Positions 1 to 8,372 of a stretch of 62,946 nucleotides of DNA are shown here, in pieces (position 1 is the stretch's first letter; each line of letters starts with the position of its first letter). A program made the position numbers and the translations under genes. The stretch lies in assembly GCA_947567075.1 (NCBI GenBank), contig CANOLZ010000003.1:1-62946 (forward strand). The letters run 5' to 3'. This DNA is from an uncultured bacterium. Lineage in GTDB: Bacteria > Bacillota > Clostridia > Lachnospirales > Lachnospiraceae. The notes under the pieces are model-generated. The model did not search any database. It was not told where the DNA came from and saw only the letters and a program-made list of their open reading frames with translations.

Positions 1-38
1 ATAAGACCCCCCAATTCCATACTTTCCTCTTTTGCCAT
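1..38 (-). CDS. Start of a gene cut by the window edge
   Basis: Only the first 12 codons are visible (MAKEESMELGGL). An ATG at 36-38 on the minus strand follows a good ribosome site (GGAGGAGTGAGAG). It begins 22 bases after the stop of the membrane protein at 61-804, so the operon continues past the left edge. The fragment is too short to name. Confidence 0.6.
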   Translation of the reverse strand, partial: MAKEESMELGGL

Positions 39-60
39 CTCTCACTCCTCCATCCTACTC

Positions 61-804
61 TTATGTTCTCCGAATTACCTTATTTACTGCCATCAATATT
101 ACAACCGAAAGTACCAAAAATACCACTCCTGCGATTCCTGCCTTTATGATAAACACCCCGAATCTGTGCTCCTGCTCCCACGCATCATCCACCATATACA
201 ACGTATAGGTTGTGGATGCCCTATATTTTTCACTGATTTCTTTCAAATACTCTCTTGCACTGTCTGAATTTGTCTTCCTCTGACCAACCAACAGCGGTAT
301 CTTTTCTCCTTTTTCCACCGCCCTTTTATAAGCCTGACTAAACTGTGCCAGAATATAAGAACCATCCTGCAGCTCAATCAGATAATATTCTTGGTATCCA
401 TCCAATGCCATGAATGCACTGTCCGTAATCTCTGGTGCTTTTCTCCCTGTCTTGAACATACGCCCACTGGAAGTTCTTACTCCAGCCATGCTGTATGGGT
501 CCATCCAAGGTTTCCGCCCATAAATACCTGTTGCAACTACTCTCTTAGGCTCTACTGTTATATACCGTTCTATTACCATTTCCTCAAATTCATCTCTTCC
601 AGTTAACTTTGGAATATCCTCTCCTGCCTCCTTTCCTGTATATTCCCCCTGCGGATTTTTTTCTGTTTCTTTTAAACCGACTACCGTTTTCGGCTTTTTT
701 ATGAATACTTCCGGGTCTATCTTTCCAAAAAACCATACTGCGGCAAGCAGACTAAGAATTACCACACTAACCTCTGCCACTTTTATTCCATAACTTTTCC
801 CCAT
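61..804 (-). CDS. Bitopic membrane protein of unknown function, end of the injection-system operon
   Basis: I do not recognise this 247-residue protein. It has one hydrophobic segment near the N-terminus (about residues 8-26), a polar central domain (about 60-205) and a second membrane segment (about 218-242) followed by a short basic tail. The central part probably lies outside the cell between the two membrane segments. Initiation is clear: AGGAGGAGAAAAGCAT precedes the ATG. It follows the lipoprotein and its decayed copy next to the effector gene, so an accessory or immunity role is possible, but that is inference from position only. Confidence 0.75.
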   Translation of the reverse strand: MGKSYGIKVAEVSVVILSLLAAVWFFGKIDPEVFIKKPKTVVGLKETEKNPQGEYTGKEAGEDIPKLTGRDEFEEMVIERYITVEPKRVVATGIYGRKPWMDPYSMAGVRTSSGRMFKTGRKAPEITDSAFMALDGYQEYYLIELQDGSYILAQFSQAYKRAVEKGEKIPLLVGQRKTNSDSAREYLKEISEKYRASTTYTLYMVDDAWEQEHRFGVFIIKAGIAGVVFLVLSVVILMAVNKVIRRT

Positions 805-833
805 ATGCTTTTCTCCTCCTGTTCCACAAAATC

Positions 834-1469
834 CTCTCCACCAGTATGACTCTGGTGGCTTTCACCACTCACCCTCTCTCTTTTTCTCCAAATGTAATAG
901 TAAATATTTTTTTCCAGTTCCCAATACTGTGCATTTTTCTCCGCATTCATGATTTCCACCAGCCTGCCGCTTATCCTCACAGTTTTCCATCCGCTATCAC
1001 TTCTTCATCCCTGCCAATCATCGCCTTTCGCATAAACTGGCTGTTTATAGTTATCTGTATGGTCTCTCCAGCCATGTTCCTTCTCCCCCAGAAATCATAT
1101 TTATATTTTCTATTGGCACGATTTTGGGGCTTTGGCTGATTGGTATTAGCATACATCCAAATATATTCATCCTCCATTTGGAGATCCACATAAGAAAACT
1201 GGCTCTTCATAGAGACGTTCCAATGAGAGGTATCATTTGGGATGATCCATGGCTTCGTTTTGGTATCAAACCAATACTTTCCTGTTTCTATATCTATAGT
1301 TAGCACTAGATATTTTCCTTCCAGGATATTGATCCCGATTGGGAAAAACTCACTGTAATAACTCCCACCCTCTCTCCCATATCCAACTTGCATAATCTTT
1401 TTCAAAGGTGCTGCCAAATCGAAAAAATTGTATGTTTCATTGTTCTGTAGATTTGTAAACGGTCTTAAT
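834..1469 (-). pseudogene. Decayed tandem copy of the neighbouring DIPxGxY-repeat lipoprotein
   Basis: The translation follows the middle and C-terminal parts of the intact gene at 1473-2762, but in broken frames. One frame runs from about 1469 to 977 (for example FPIGINILEGKYLVLTIDIE against YRIGTDIPEGKYFMLSMDIE). Near 980 the homologous frame shifts (WKTVRISGRLVEI against WQSVRVHSTLVEI). Near 895 it shifts again, and a TGA stands where the intact copy has Cys (TITFGEKERG-stop-VVKATRV against DKGCVVRVTRA). The copy lacks the signal peptide and begins directly after the stop of the intact gene. This fits a partial tandem duplication that has since decayed. Confidence 0.8.
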
Positions 1470-1472
1470 TTG

Positions 1473-2762
1473 TCACCTTTCTGGCACTAATACCGCCCTC
1501 GTCACTCTTACCACACACCCCTTATCCCTTTCCTCAAAAGTCACTGTAGGTATGCTGTTTTCCCTAGTAAGGTCTTTATATTCTGCATTTTCTTTTGCAT
1601 CTTTTATCTCCACTAATGTGCTGTGCACTCTCACAGACTGCCAACCGCACTGCAGTGCCTCATTTTCATTAAGTATACAGACACCTGACCAGGCACATGA
1701 TTTCTCAAGGTCTCTCTTACGAATCAGTTCAGGATGACCTTCTTTTTGGTACGAAACACCTCCATCCTCTGTCACTTCCTCCTCTATCTTATAACTCCCA
1801 AAAGGAATGTCCTCCCCAATAATATAATCCCCCTCAGCATAGACTGGCTGTGCATAGTTGTTTCCTTTTATTCCAGTTTCTTCCGGATGTAAGAAAAATA
1901 TCTCAAACCACGTCTTCTTCTTATATGGGATGCTGAGATCTACATGATATATTGGCATAATCTTTGGCTTTTGTTTGATTGGAATAAGGACACAATTACT
2001 CATATCAATATATTCATCCTCCTGTTCCAGGCAAATGTAAGTAAATCTGCTTCCAATATATCTGTCCCACGGAGAATGAGCATAAGTGTACTGACGTTTT
2101 GTACAAAATTCATAGGTACCATTTTCAATATCCATAGAAAGCATAAAATATTTTCCCTCTGGTATGTCTGTTCCTATCCGGTAGAACCCTTCATAATAGT
2201 TTTCATCCTCTGCAGCTTCGAATACTGGAAATCGATCTAGAGAGGCAAATTTAGGAGTTCCTTTCACCCGAAATCTTTCTCCATCTTCAAATTTGTAAAC
2301 AGAAAAATGCGGGGAAAGCCAGTTTTCTTTCTCTGTCTCCGATAGAATGGGATCCCAGGCATTATTGTCATCATTAAAATGTCCTTTAGGATTACAAAAC
2401 ACATAATAACCCTCCGGAATATCTTCCCCGACGACATAGGTTCCCTCTGTAAGGAAATCTGCCTCCCACTCCATAATAATCTCTTCCAATTCCTGTCTGG
2501 CTTCTTCATGCTTCTCATAATAATTCCAATATCCCTCTACCTGCTGTTCTAATTCTTTGATATAAAAACTTCTTGTTACGCTATATGAATTATAATTATC
2601 CTTAAAAACTTCATCTATGGTTTTGAATAATTCTTCTATCTCACCTTCTGTCTTGGCTTCTTCTGTCACGGACTCTTTCTTTCCACAGGACATTAATACA
2701 ACTCCAAATATAAGTATTGTGCAAAACCACCATTTATTCCTCCTGTGCCCTGTTGTATGCAT
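1473..2762 (-). CDS. Repeat-containing lipoprotein, candidate immunity or accessory protein
   Basis: This 429-residue protein has a signal peptide ending in a lipobox (LMSC, about residue 26), so it should be anchored on the outer face of the membrane. It carries three copies of a short module with the pattern GxYxxGxDIPxGxY (YVVGEDIPEGYY, YRIGTDIPEGKY, YIIGEDIPFGSY). I chose the ATG at 2760-2762, which follows GAGGGGATCG. The start lies inside the end of the DUF4280/toxin gene (29-base overlap), so the two are translationally coupled. Its place directly after a toxin-bearing gene suggests immunity or a helper function, but the module also occurs in unrelated Firmicute lipoproteins. A decayed copy follows. 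Confidence 0.75.
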   Translation of the reverse strand: MHTTGHRRNKWWFCTILIFGVVLMSCGKKESVTEEAKTEGEIEELFKTIDEVFKDNYNSYSVTRSFYIKELEQQVEGYWNYYEKHEEARQELEEIIMEWEADFLTEGTYVVGEDIPEGYYVFCNPKGHFNDDNNAWDPILSETEKENWLSPHFSVYKFEDGERFRVKGTPKFASLDRFPVFEAAEDENYYEGFYRIGTDIPEGKYFMLSMDIENGTYEFCTKRQYTYAHSPWDRYIGSRFTYICLEQEDEYIDMSNCVLIPIKQKPKIMPIYHVDLSIPYKKKTWFEIFFLHPEETGIKGNNYAQPVYAEGDYIIGEDIPFGSYKIEEEVTEDGGVSYQKEGHPELIRKRDLEKSCAWSGVCILNENEALQCGWQSVRVHSTLVEIKDAKENAEYKDLTRENSIPTVTFEERDKGCVVRVTRAVLVPER

Positions 2763-3843
2763 CGATCCCCTCTTGAATCTTATCAGAATCGCCTGGATTA
2801 TCCCCATAGTTGCCCTCTCCCAAACTTGTTATATATTTGTTAATTTTCTCTGTTAGAGTCATTTCTATCGTTTCATTATTTATATCCGATACAAACTGCG
2901 CTGCTCCTGCTCCATATTTAAGTATTTTATCATCTATTGGAGTTGTAAAATATTCCGCCCCCATGTATCCAAATATCCAGTTCCCTGCATAGTCCTGAGC
3001 AACATTGCCTCCTTTTCCGTCTCCCCAAGGTAATTGCCAAATTTTTATTTCTTGCCCAGTTTTAGGATTCACTTGCTGCCTATTTTTTAAATCCAATGGC
3101 TGACCTGTATTAACCAAATTAATAAAATTGATAAATTGGTTTTTATTATTTTGAACAGCAGCCATTCCGTTAATCTCATTCCCCATTTCCTGAAGGGTCT
3201 TGGTGATATCTACCTCCATCATTTCCTTTATTAGCTTTTTCTCATCTTCATTGAGCTCTTCTCCACTCTGCTGTTTCATGAAAGCCGCAATATGTTCTGA
3301 ATACTTTTCCATCAGCATCTCTTCATATTCCGCTACTTTATCATCCACCTGCTCCAGTTCTACATTTTCCTCCTCATTTTCCTCTACTGCTATCGTAATA
3401 ATCCCGCCCAGCATACAGGCACACCGGCTTTCTATCGTTAGAGCAGGAGCACCATCTATCATATGCTCCTCGTTTATAAAAATCCACGGCGTGGGGGTAT
3501 TTAGTTCACATTTGTTAAAAGTCAGGTATTCCTCCATCGTAATGGATGCTTTCATCGCTTCTTTTGCAATCCATTTTCCCGCCTTTGCAAGAAATCCATC
3601 CCCCTCCTTTGCTTTCAGCTTTTCATCAATCTCCTTTTTTGCCTTTTCATATACTTTTTTTGAATTGCAGTCTCCAAAATGCGTTAAATTCACTCCCTTA
3701 ACATGATCATTGGCATTGAGAAGAGGCTGTCCCTGATAAACAACGCCATGTCCCACATCTGTACTAATATAGTTTTCCATAGTACCCTGGCTACATTTCG
3801 CCCGCATCCCATATACTACATATTTTTTCTTTTCTCCTTCCAT
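2734..3843 (-). CDS. DUF4280 PAAR-like tip protein with C-terminal toxin-44-like domain (probable effector)
   Basis: Residues about 8-150 match the DUF4280 family, a PAAR-like domain that caps the spike of contractile injection systems. It opens with YGMRAKCSQGT, has conserved cysteines (17, 59, 112, 141, 143) and ends in CMLGGIITI. A charged, probably helical linker follows (about 155-235). Residues about 238-369 resemble polymorphic toxin type 44: DYAGNWIFGYMGAEY, then GDNPGDSDKIQEGIDAY at the end. This is the layout of a specialised PAAR-type effector. The enzymatic activity of toxin 44 is not established here. The gene begins immediately after the stop of the preceding CDS and overlaps the following lipoprotein. 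Confidence 0.8.
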   Translation of the reverse strand: MEGEKKKYVVYGMRAKCSQGTMENYISTDVGHGVVYQGQPLLNANDHVKGVNLTHFGDCNSKKVYEKAKKEIDEKLKAKEGDGFLAKAGKWIAKEAMKASITMEEYLTFNKCELNTPTPWIFINEEHMIDGAPALTIESRCACMLGGIITIAVEENEEENVELEQVDDKVAEYEEMLMEKYSEHIAAFMKQQSGEELNEDEKKLIKEMMEVDITKTLQEMGNEINGMAAVQNNKNQFINFINLVNTGQPLDLKNRQQVNPKTGQEIKIWQLPWGDGKGGNVAQDYAGNWIFGYMGAEYFTTPIDDKILKYGAGAAQFVSDINNETIEMTLTEKINKYITSLGEGNYGDNPGDSDKIQEGIDAYNRAQEE

Positions 3844-4371
3844 TTAAATCACCTCTGACTTTCGCAATTCCACTCCATAGAAACGACGGCGCAGGATACT
3901 TTCAGCAACTGGCAGGGAAACAATTACTTTATATTCCAGAATATTTCCTATCCGAAAAACAGAAAGCCCTTCAATCTTTTTTTTATCTAAAATCAGCTCT
4001 TTTAGAAATCCATTTTCATATTTTTGTGTCTTTTCATGCAGACAGTCTGTTTCCTGAAAAAATGGCACCCAGTAAAGCGGATACTCCTTTACTCCCTCAT
4101 CCGTTGAAAACAACTGGACTCCCTTAAACTGAGTTTTCCTGTCATACACCTCCAGAATATGTTTTAGCCTGTCTGAGACCAAAAAGGCAGGTTCCTTTAA
4201 AACATCACAAAGTTCCTCATACTCTCTTCCACTATAGTAGGCCACCTTTAATCTATCTAACTCATCAAAGTCTTTTTTTTCCATCCTATAGCAATATGCC
4301 CCTGTATCCAATCCTACAATCTCAATTGCATTTTCCACCTTGCTGCTTTGAAATAATTCAAAGTATTCCAT
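3844..4371 (-). CDS. Small protein, possibly Imm11-like, between adaptor and effector
   Basis: This 175-residue soluble protein has no signal or membrane segment. The run VSDRLKHILEVYD with nearby hydrophobic strands recalls the Imm11/DUF1629 type of immunity-associated protein, but the resemblance is weak and from memory. It sits between the pentapeptide-repeat protein and the DUF4280/toxin gene, with stop-start junctions on both sides. It could be a chaperone/adaptor for effector loading or a cytoplasmic immunity protein. The ribosome site GGAGGTGTAGGG overlaps the previous stop. Confidence 0.7.
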   Translation of the reverse strand: MEYFELFQSSKVENAIEIVGLDTGAYCYRMEKKDFDELDRLKVAYYSGREYEELCDVLKEPAFLVSDRLKHILEVYDRKTQFKGVQLFSTDEGVKEYPLYWVPFFQETDCLHEKTQKYENGFLKELILDKKKIEGLSVFRIGNILEYKVIVSLPVAESILRRRFYGVELRKSEVI

Positions 4372-4374
4372 TCC

Positions 4375-5457
4375 CTACACCTCCGGTGTTTCTTTCCAGA
4401 CAACCCCATTGTTCTCTAAAAATGCAGAGTCTGTTATTTTGGACTGACTGATCTCCAGATTTTGTATTTCACATTCTGTTACCTCACAGACAGACAGATT
4501 GCATTTTTCCATTCTGCTGTCCGTCATCTCACATCGGTAAAACTCTGCTGGTTCGTAATATTCTTCTGTCTGTTCTGTTTCATGGATATAAAAATCCACT
4601 TCTTGGAAATACACTTCCTTTATTTTGCAGTCTAAGAACAGGCACCCTGTCAATTTAGTCTTGCAAATTACCATCTTTTCAAAAATACAACCGTCAAAAA
4701 TACAGTCATTCATCACACAATCATTGATTTCCCCTTCCTTAAAGGCACAATCAGTAAAACGTGCATTCCGTATATCCAGTTTCTGAAATTTCTTCTTTTG
4801 ATAGTAATATGCTGCAAACCTGCGGAATCGAAAATTGGTCTCTTTTGTACAGTTAAAGATATCCACTTCTGGCAGAATAGCAAAAACAGCCTTCTGCCAG
4901 TCCTGATACTCTCCCATCTCAACAATAAAGCGATCTTCTTTTATTATTTTTGCCAGTGTTTTTGCATCCAGAATGTCATTCATATAATATTTAAACCGCC
5001 CTGCAAAATAATACATAAGGCTTCTTGCTGCCCGCAGCTTCAGTACGTCCATTTCTGCTGGACGCACAAACTGCCGTATTCCTTCTCTTGCAGCGATTTC
5101 TCCTAAATCTTTTATGAAACTGTCCAGATATTGCGTCAGCCATGGAACTGGAATCCGGTTTGTACAAATACTTTCAGAATAAACCCGTCCCATACCCTCA
5201 TAACTGTCAAGCTGAAACACAGTTCCTGTATCCAGCGATGTGTACAGAAGGGATAATGTCATCTCTGAAACGGCGCCTGCAAAACCTTTTTCCTGTAAAT
5301 CGACAATCTGAAGCAGATAATTTTGCACTTTCTTCTGCATTCCTTTTATAATATGCTCTACATTCTCTTCAAAATCCTGAATCGTCTCATTCGCCATTTG
5401 TGAGAAAGCTGGGGGATAAAATTTCTGTTCAAACATTTTAAGATAATTTTCAGCCAT
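4375..5457 (-). CDS. Pentapeptide-repeat-like protein, possible effector adaptor
   Basis: The chosen start is the ATG at 5455-5457 (MAENYLKMFEQ) after GAGAGGAACAGCC; the open frame extends upstream into the spike gene without a site. The first ~215 of 360 residues look helical and soluble. The rest (about 220-350) forms irregular pentapeptide-type repeats rich in C, D and F (NARFTDCAF, NDCIFDGCIFEKM, TGCLFLDCKI), expected to fold as a right-handed beta-helix. It lies between the VgrG-like spike and the PAAR-like effector, where T6SS clusters often encode adaptors. The adaptor role is inference. Confidence 0.75.
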   Translation of the reverse strand: MAENYLKMFEQKFYPPAFSQMANETIQDFEENVEHIIKGMQKKVQNYLLQIVDLQEKGFAGAVSEMTLSLLYTSLDTGTVFQLDSYEGMGRVYSESICTNRIPVPWLTQYLDSFIKDLGEIAAREGIRQFVRPAEMDVLKLRAARSLMYYFAGRFKYYMNDILDAKTLAKIIKEDRFIVEMGEYQDWQKAVFAILPEVDIFNCTKETNFRFRRFAAYYYQKKKFQKLDIRNARFTDCAFKEGEINDCVMNDCIFDGCIFEKMVICKTKLTGCLFLDCKIKEVYFQEVDFYIHETEQTEEYYEPAEFYRCEMTDSRMEKCNLSVCEVTECEIQNLEISQSKITDSAFLENNGVVWKETPEV

Positions 5458-5474
5458 GGCTGTTCCTCTCTTTG

Positions 5475-6929
5475 TTAATTGATTAACACCTGATCCGCCG
5501 CCAAGGTGGCACAACCTTCCGTCAAATCCAAGTAGGCACCTTCTGTTCCTACAACAACCTGATTCTTAGCGACTATATTGATTTCTGTTGCAGATGTAAT
5601 TTTAACCTTTGCCTCAGATGAAATATTAATATCCTTATCCGAATGGATTTCTATGCCCTTCTCATCTGTTAGGTTGATATACAGCTTTCCCTCCTTTGAG
5701 ATGATATACATCCCCTCATCTGTCAACAGGATTTCCTTTCCACCTGGCGCCTTCCAGCTTTTATTCTGAGGATTGGATGGCGGGGAGGAGCAGACTGAGC
5801 TGGCAGCAAATGCGTCCCCTTCCTTTCCAGAAGGAAAAAATACTAAGACCTCATCTCCCACCTCCGGCATACAGTACCACCCGCTTCCATCACTGGAAGA
5901 ATACGTTGTGGAATATGGAAACCACCAATTTCCTCCGGAATCATAGCTACTGTCCACTGATGTAAGAAACACCTGAACCTTATCTCCCTTTACTGCCTGC
6001 ACCTTTCCTTTCATCATCTTGCCGGATGCCTGTGTATTTTGTGTAGGAGGAACTGCAATTCCCGCCAGTCCATTGCCGGCACCTGCTCCTCCCCCGGCAG
6101 AACTGCCCCCTGTCATTCCGGCAGAACCACCTCCTGCTGCCCCGGAATGCATCAGGCCATAGCTTATCTGCATAATTCCATCTTTCAAGACTGCCTGTAC
6201 GCTTTTTATCCGGCTCGTTTTGCCCTCCATGACCACCATGTCTCCCAAATAACCATATGAGTAAGACTGTACCTCTTCTCCTGCAAAATCTTGTGCCATG
6301 GCTCCTGGATTTCCACCACTTCCTCCTGTCCTGCTACCATATGTAAAAAATCCTGATTCCACGGAGATGGTTCTGCCAGAGGGCGGAAGTCCTGCATATA
6401 TCTGTGGCCGCGGCGATGACAGATTGGTAATGAGCGGAGCTCCCAAGGAAGAAACAAGCCTTTTCGCAAATTCCCAGTCTGTTTCGTTATACTGCATAAG
6501 TAAAGAACCAATTGCTTTGTCTGATACCATCATGTGAAGGTCTGCTTTGTCTGATATATTGCTTTCCATAATCTGCCCGTAGGTCTTTGCCGTATTCTGG
6601 TATGTTTTATTTTTCTTTTCTATATCCAACAGCCTGCTCATTGAAATGAGCTGTAGGTGTATCCGGCTGTATGCATTTCCCTGCTCCATAGACAAACCTT
6701 TTACACATCCGTAAAATAAATTGGCGGGCTGTCCTTCTGCCGTTGTTGTTATGGATACTGCCGTTTTTTCATCCACCCTCTGCACACAATCCTGTGCCTG
6801 TTCTGCATCTAGTTCTCCCTCGACTTCAGCCACGGCATGGTCATTTGGTTGATGAGCAATCGTTATAGATATGATTTTCCAAAACGGAAAACCGCTGACA
6901 GAAATATTTTCATATGTGATCGTTCCCAT
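5475..6929 (-). CDS. VgrG-like spike protein
   Basis: This 484-residue protein has the full layout of a T6SS/phage spike. A gp27/late-control-D-like N-terminal part (about 1-250) is followed by a Gly/Ser/Ala-rich linker (about 255-300). Then comes a gp5-type OB fold (about 305-395) with the family signature MPEVGDEVLVFFPSGKEGD. A C-terminal needle (about 400-484) has alternating beta-strand repeats (KDINISSEAKVKITSATEIN). It ends close to the standard length without an extra effector domain, so cargo is probably carried by the separate DUF4280 protein. It starts one base after the DcrB-like gene, with AGAGGAGGAATAGT as ribosome site. Confidence 0.88.
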   Translation of the reverse strand: MGTITYENISVSGFPFWKIISITIAHQPNDHAVAEVEGELDAEQAQDCVQRVDEKTAVSITTTAEGQPANLFYGCVKGLSMEQGNAYSRIHLQLISMSRLLDIEKKNKTYQNTAKTYGQIMESNISDKADLHMMVSDKAIGSLLMQYNETDWEFAKRLVSSLGAPLITNLSSPRPQIYAGLPPSGRTISVESGFFTYGSRTGGSGGNPGAMAQDFAGEEVQSYSYGYLGDMVVMEGKTSRIKSVQAVLKDGIMQISYGLMHSGAAGGGSAGMTGGSSAGGGAGAGNGLAGIAVPPTQNTQASGKMMKGKVQAVKGDKVQVFLTSVDSSYDSGGNWWFPYSTTYSSSDGSGWYCMPEVGDEVLVFFPSGKEGDAFAASSVCSSPPSNPQNKSWKAPGGKEILLTDEGMYIISKEGKLYINLTDEKGIEIHSDKDINISSEAKVKITSATEINIVAKNQVVVGTEGAYLDLTEGCATLAADQVLIN

Positions 6930-6930
6930 A

Positions 6931-7548
6931 CTATTCCTCCTCTATAAACCGCAGAGACTGTAAAATCTCTTGCGCTATGCTTTTATACCGCTTTAAAAAT
7001 TTATAGTTAAAATTAATAAAACCAATCAGGATACGCCCATTCAAAGAAGAGAAAAATAAAATATTATATACGGCATCCGTAATTGTATGGGAGACCAGCT
7101 CCATACTGGATACAGTATGATTTCCACACTTCTTGACTTTTTTCCCATAGATATTCACTTTGGGACCAGCCTTTTCCAGCATCATCTGTGCCAACTTTAC
7201 AAATTCTCCCATATATTCATCTGGCACTTCGTGATCTGTATAATGAAAACCGATGGAAAAATTTAAGTATGTATTACCTAACACCAGTTCCGGCTTGTTC
7301 CCCAATAAATAAATTTCCCCTATTGCCTCTGGTGTCAGTTCTTCAAAATCATCGGGCATCCAAAGACCTATCTGACCATCTAATAAAATACGTTCCGAAA
7401 AAGAAACGGGTATTTTATTGATATTTATTCTCCTATCAAAAATCGACTGTTTATTTTCTTCCTCTATTGTTTCTTTCGCAAAACGCTGCTTTTGAAACTC
7501 TTCCATTGCTGCTCTCTGGCTCAATATTTTTTCATCTGCATTTTCCAT
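6931..7548 (-). CDS. DcrB/Eag-like adaptor candidate
   Basis: This is a 205-residue protein with a charged helical N-terminus (1-45) followed by an alpha/beta domain. The pattern is that of the DcrB/PsbP fold: a WMPDDFEELTPEAI segment, a central strand region, and a C-terminal amphipathic helix (FLKRYKSIAQEILQSL). DUF1795/DcrB-type Eag proteins are known T6SS chaperones for effector transmembrane segments, usually encoded beside vgrG or PAAR genes, as here. Sequence identity to Eag proteins cannot be judged by eye. No signal peptide is present, so it should be cytoplasmic, as an adaptor would be. Confidence 0.65.
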   Translation of the reverse strand: MENADEKILSQRAAMEEFQKQRFAKETIEEENKQSIFDRRININKIPVSFSERILLDGQIGLWMPDDFEELTPEAIGEIYLLGNKPELVLGNTYLNFSIGFHYTDHEVPDEYMGEFVKLAQMMLEKAGPKVNIYGKKVKKCGNHTVSSMELVSHTITDAVYNILFFSSLNGRILIGFINFNYKFLKRYKSIAQEILQSLRFIEEE

Positions 7549-7578
7549 AGATTACGATTCCTTTCCAACATAGATCCT

Positions 7579-8358
7579 TTAATCCACCTGCATGCTCCAC
7601 TTCCTCTTTACCGGCTTTCCATCCCCTGGCTGTACCCCATTTTTCTCCACCCTGATTATCCGTGCCAACTCCTGAAAAACGGAAAGGTTTGAGGTATCTG
7701 CCAGCTTTTCCTTTTTCCTTCTCTCCAGGTAGGTCACAATAGCCTCTTTATTTAAGTTTCTCTCCTGTGCCAGTATTTGTAAACAGAAAAAGGTATCAAA
7801 ATCTGACAGCTCTTCCAATGTCAGCATCTCCTTTGCAAAGTCCCTGAGTATTCCAGGTGCAAGGGTACTTTCCCCCTTCGCCGCATAGGATGCATAGATG
7901 GTATTCAACGTGTCGAACTCAGTACACCGATCCTCAAAATCCTGATACACATACCTAAGCCTCGCCCCGTCCTGCAGTTTAAAACGGCATAACTCCAGTT
8001 CCCCTTTTTGAATCTCTGTCTCTTCTGTCAAAAAGACATCCATCTCACAGTAGTAGAAATTGGCGTCTTTCAAAATATCAGAAAAGTGTATTTTCATTAC
8101 CATCGTAGTATTGGTGGGCTTGTATTCCACTGCCATGGATTCCGTAATCAGATATGTCTGCCCTTCGTAAAAAATAATGCCCTCCTTTAACAATATGATA
8201 TCCTCTGTAGTAGTCAGTTCACATCCGGAAATAATGCCATTGCTGTAGCCTTTATATAAAAGCTGGTTTGCCAGAAATGCATGGTCAGAAAGCGCCTGTA
8301 ACATACTCTGTCGAAGGATACCCCCTTCTTTAAAAATTGGAACTGCCTGTATCAGCAT
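7579..8358 (-). CDS. Baseplate/tail-attachment-like protein
   Basis: This 259-residue protein is not a family I can name with certainty. Its N-terminus (ALSDHAFLANQLLYKGYSNG, then IISGCELTTTEDIILLKEGI) resembles the start of phage baseplate or tail-fibre-network proteins, where a beta-rich 'source, value, starting-ratio' segment is common. The C-terminal half is helical. Its place between the Hsp70-like gene and the spike genes is where baseplate components would be expected. Ribosome site GGGAGGTGGAAGTAC is strong. Confidence 0.6.
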   Translation of the reverse strand: MLIQAVPIFKEGGILRQSMLQALSDHAFLANQLLYKGYSNGIISGCELTTTEDIILLKEGIIFYEGQTYLITESMAVEYKPTNTTMVMKIHFSDILKDANFYYCEMDVFLTEETEIQKGELELCRFKLQDGARLRYVYQDFEDRCTEFDTLNTIYASYAAKGESTLAPGILRDFAKEMLTLEELSDFDTFFCLQILAQERNLNKEAIVTYLERRKKEKLADTSNLSVFQELARIIRVEKNGVQPGDGKPVKRKWSMQVD

Positions 8359-8372
8359 GTACTTCCACCTCC

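Noticed and set aside
3200..3706. 168-residue + strand ORF
   Set aside because: It is a Ser/Phe-rich shadow of the DUF4280 gene with no ribosome site.
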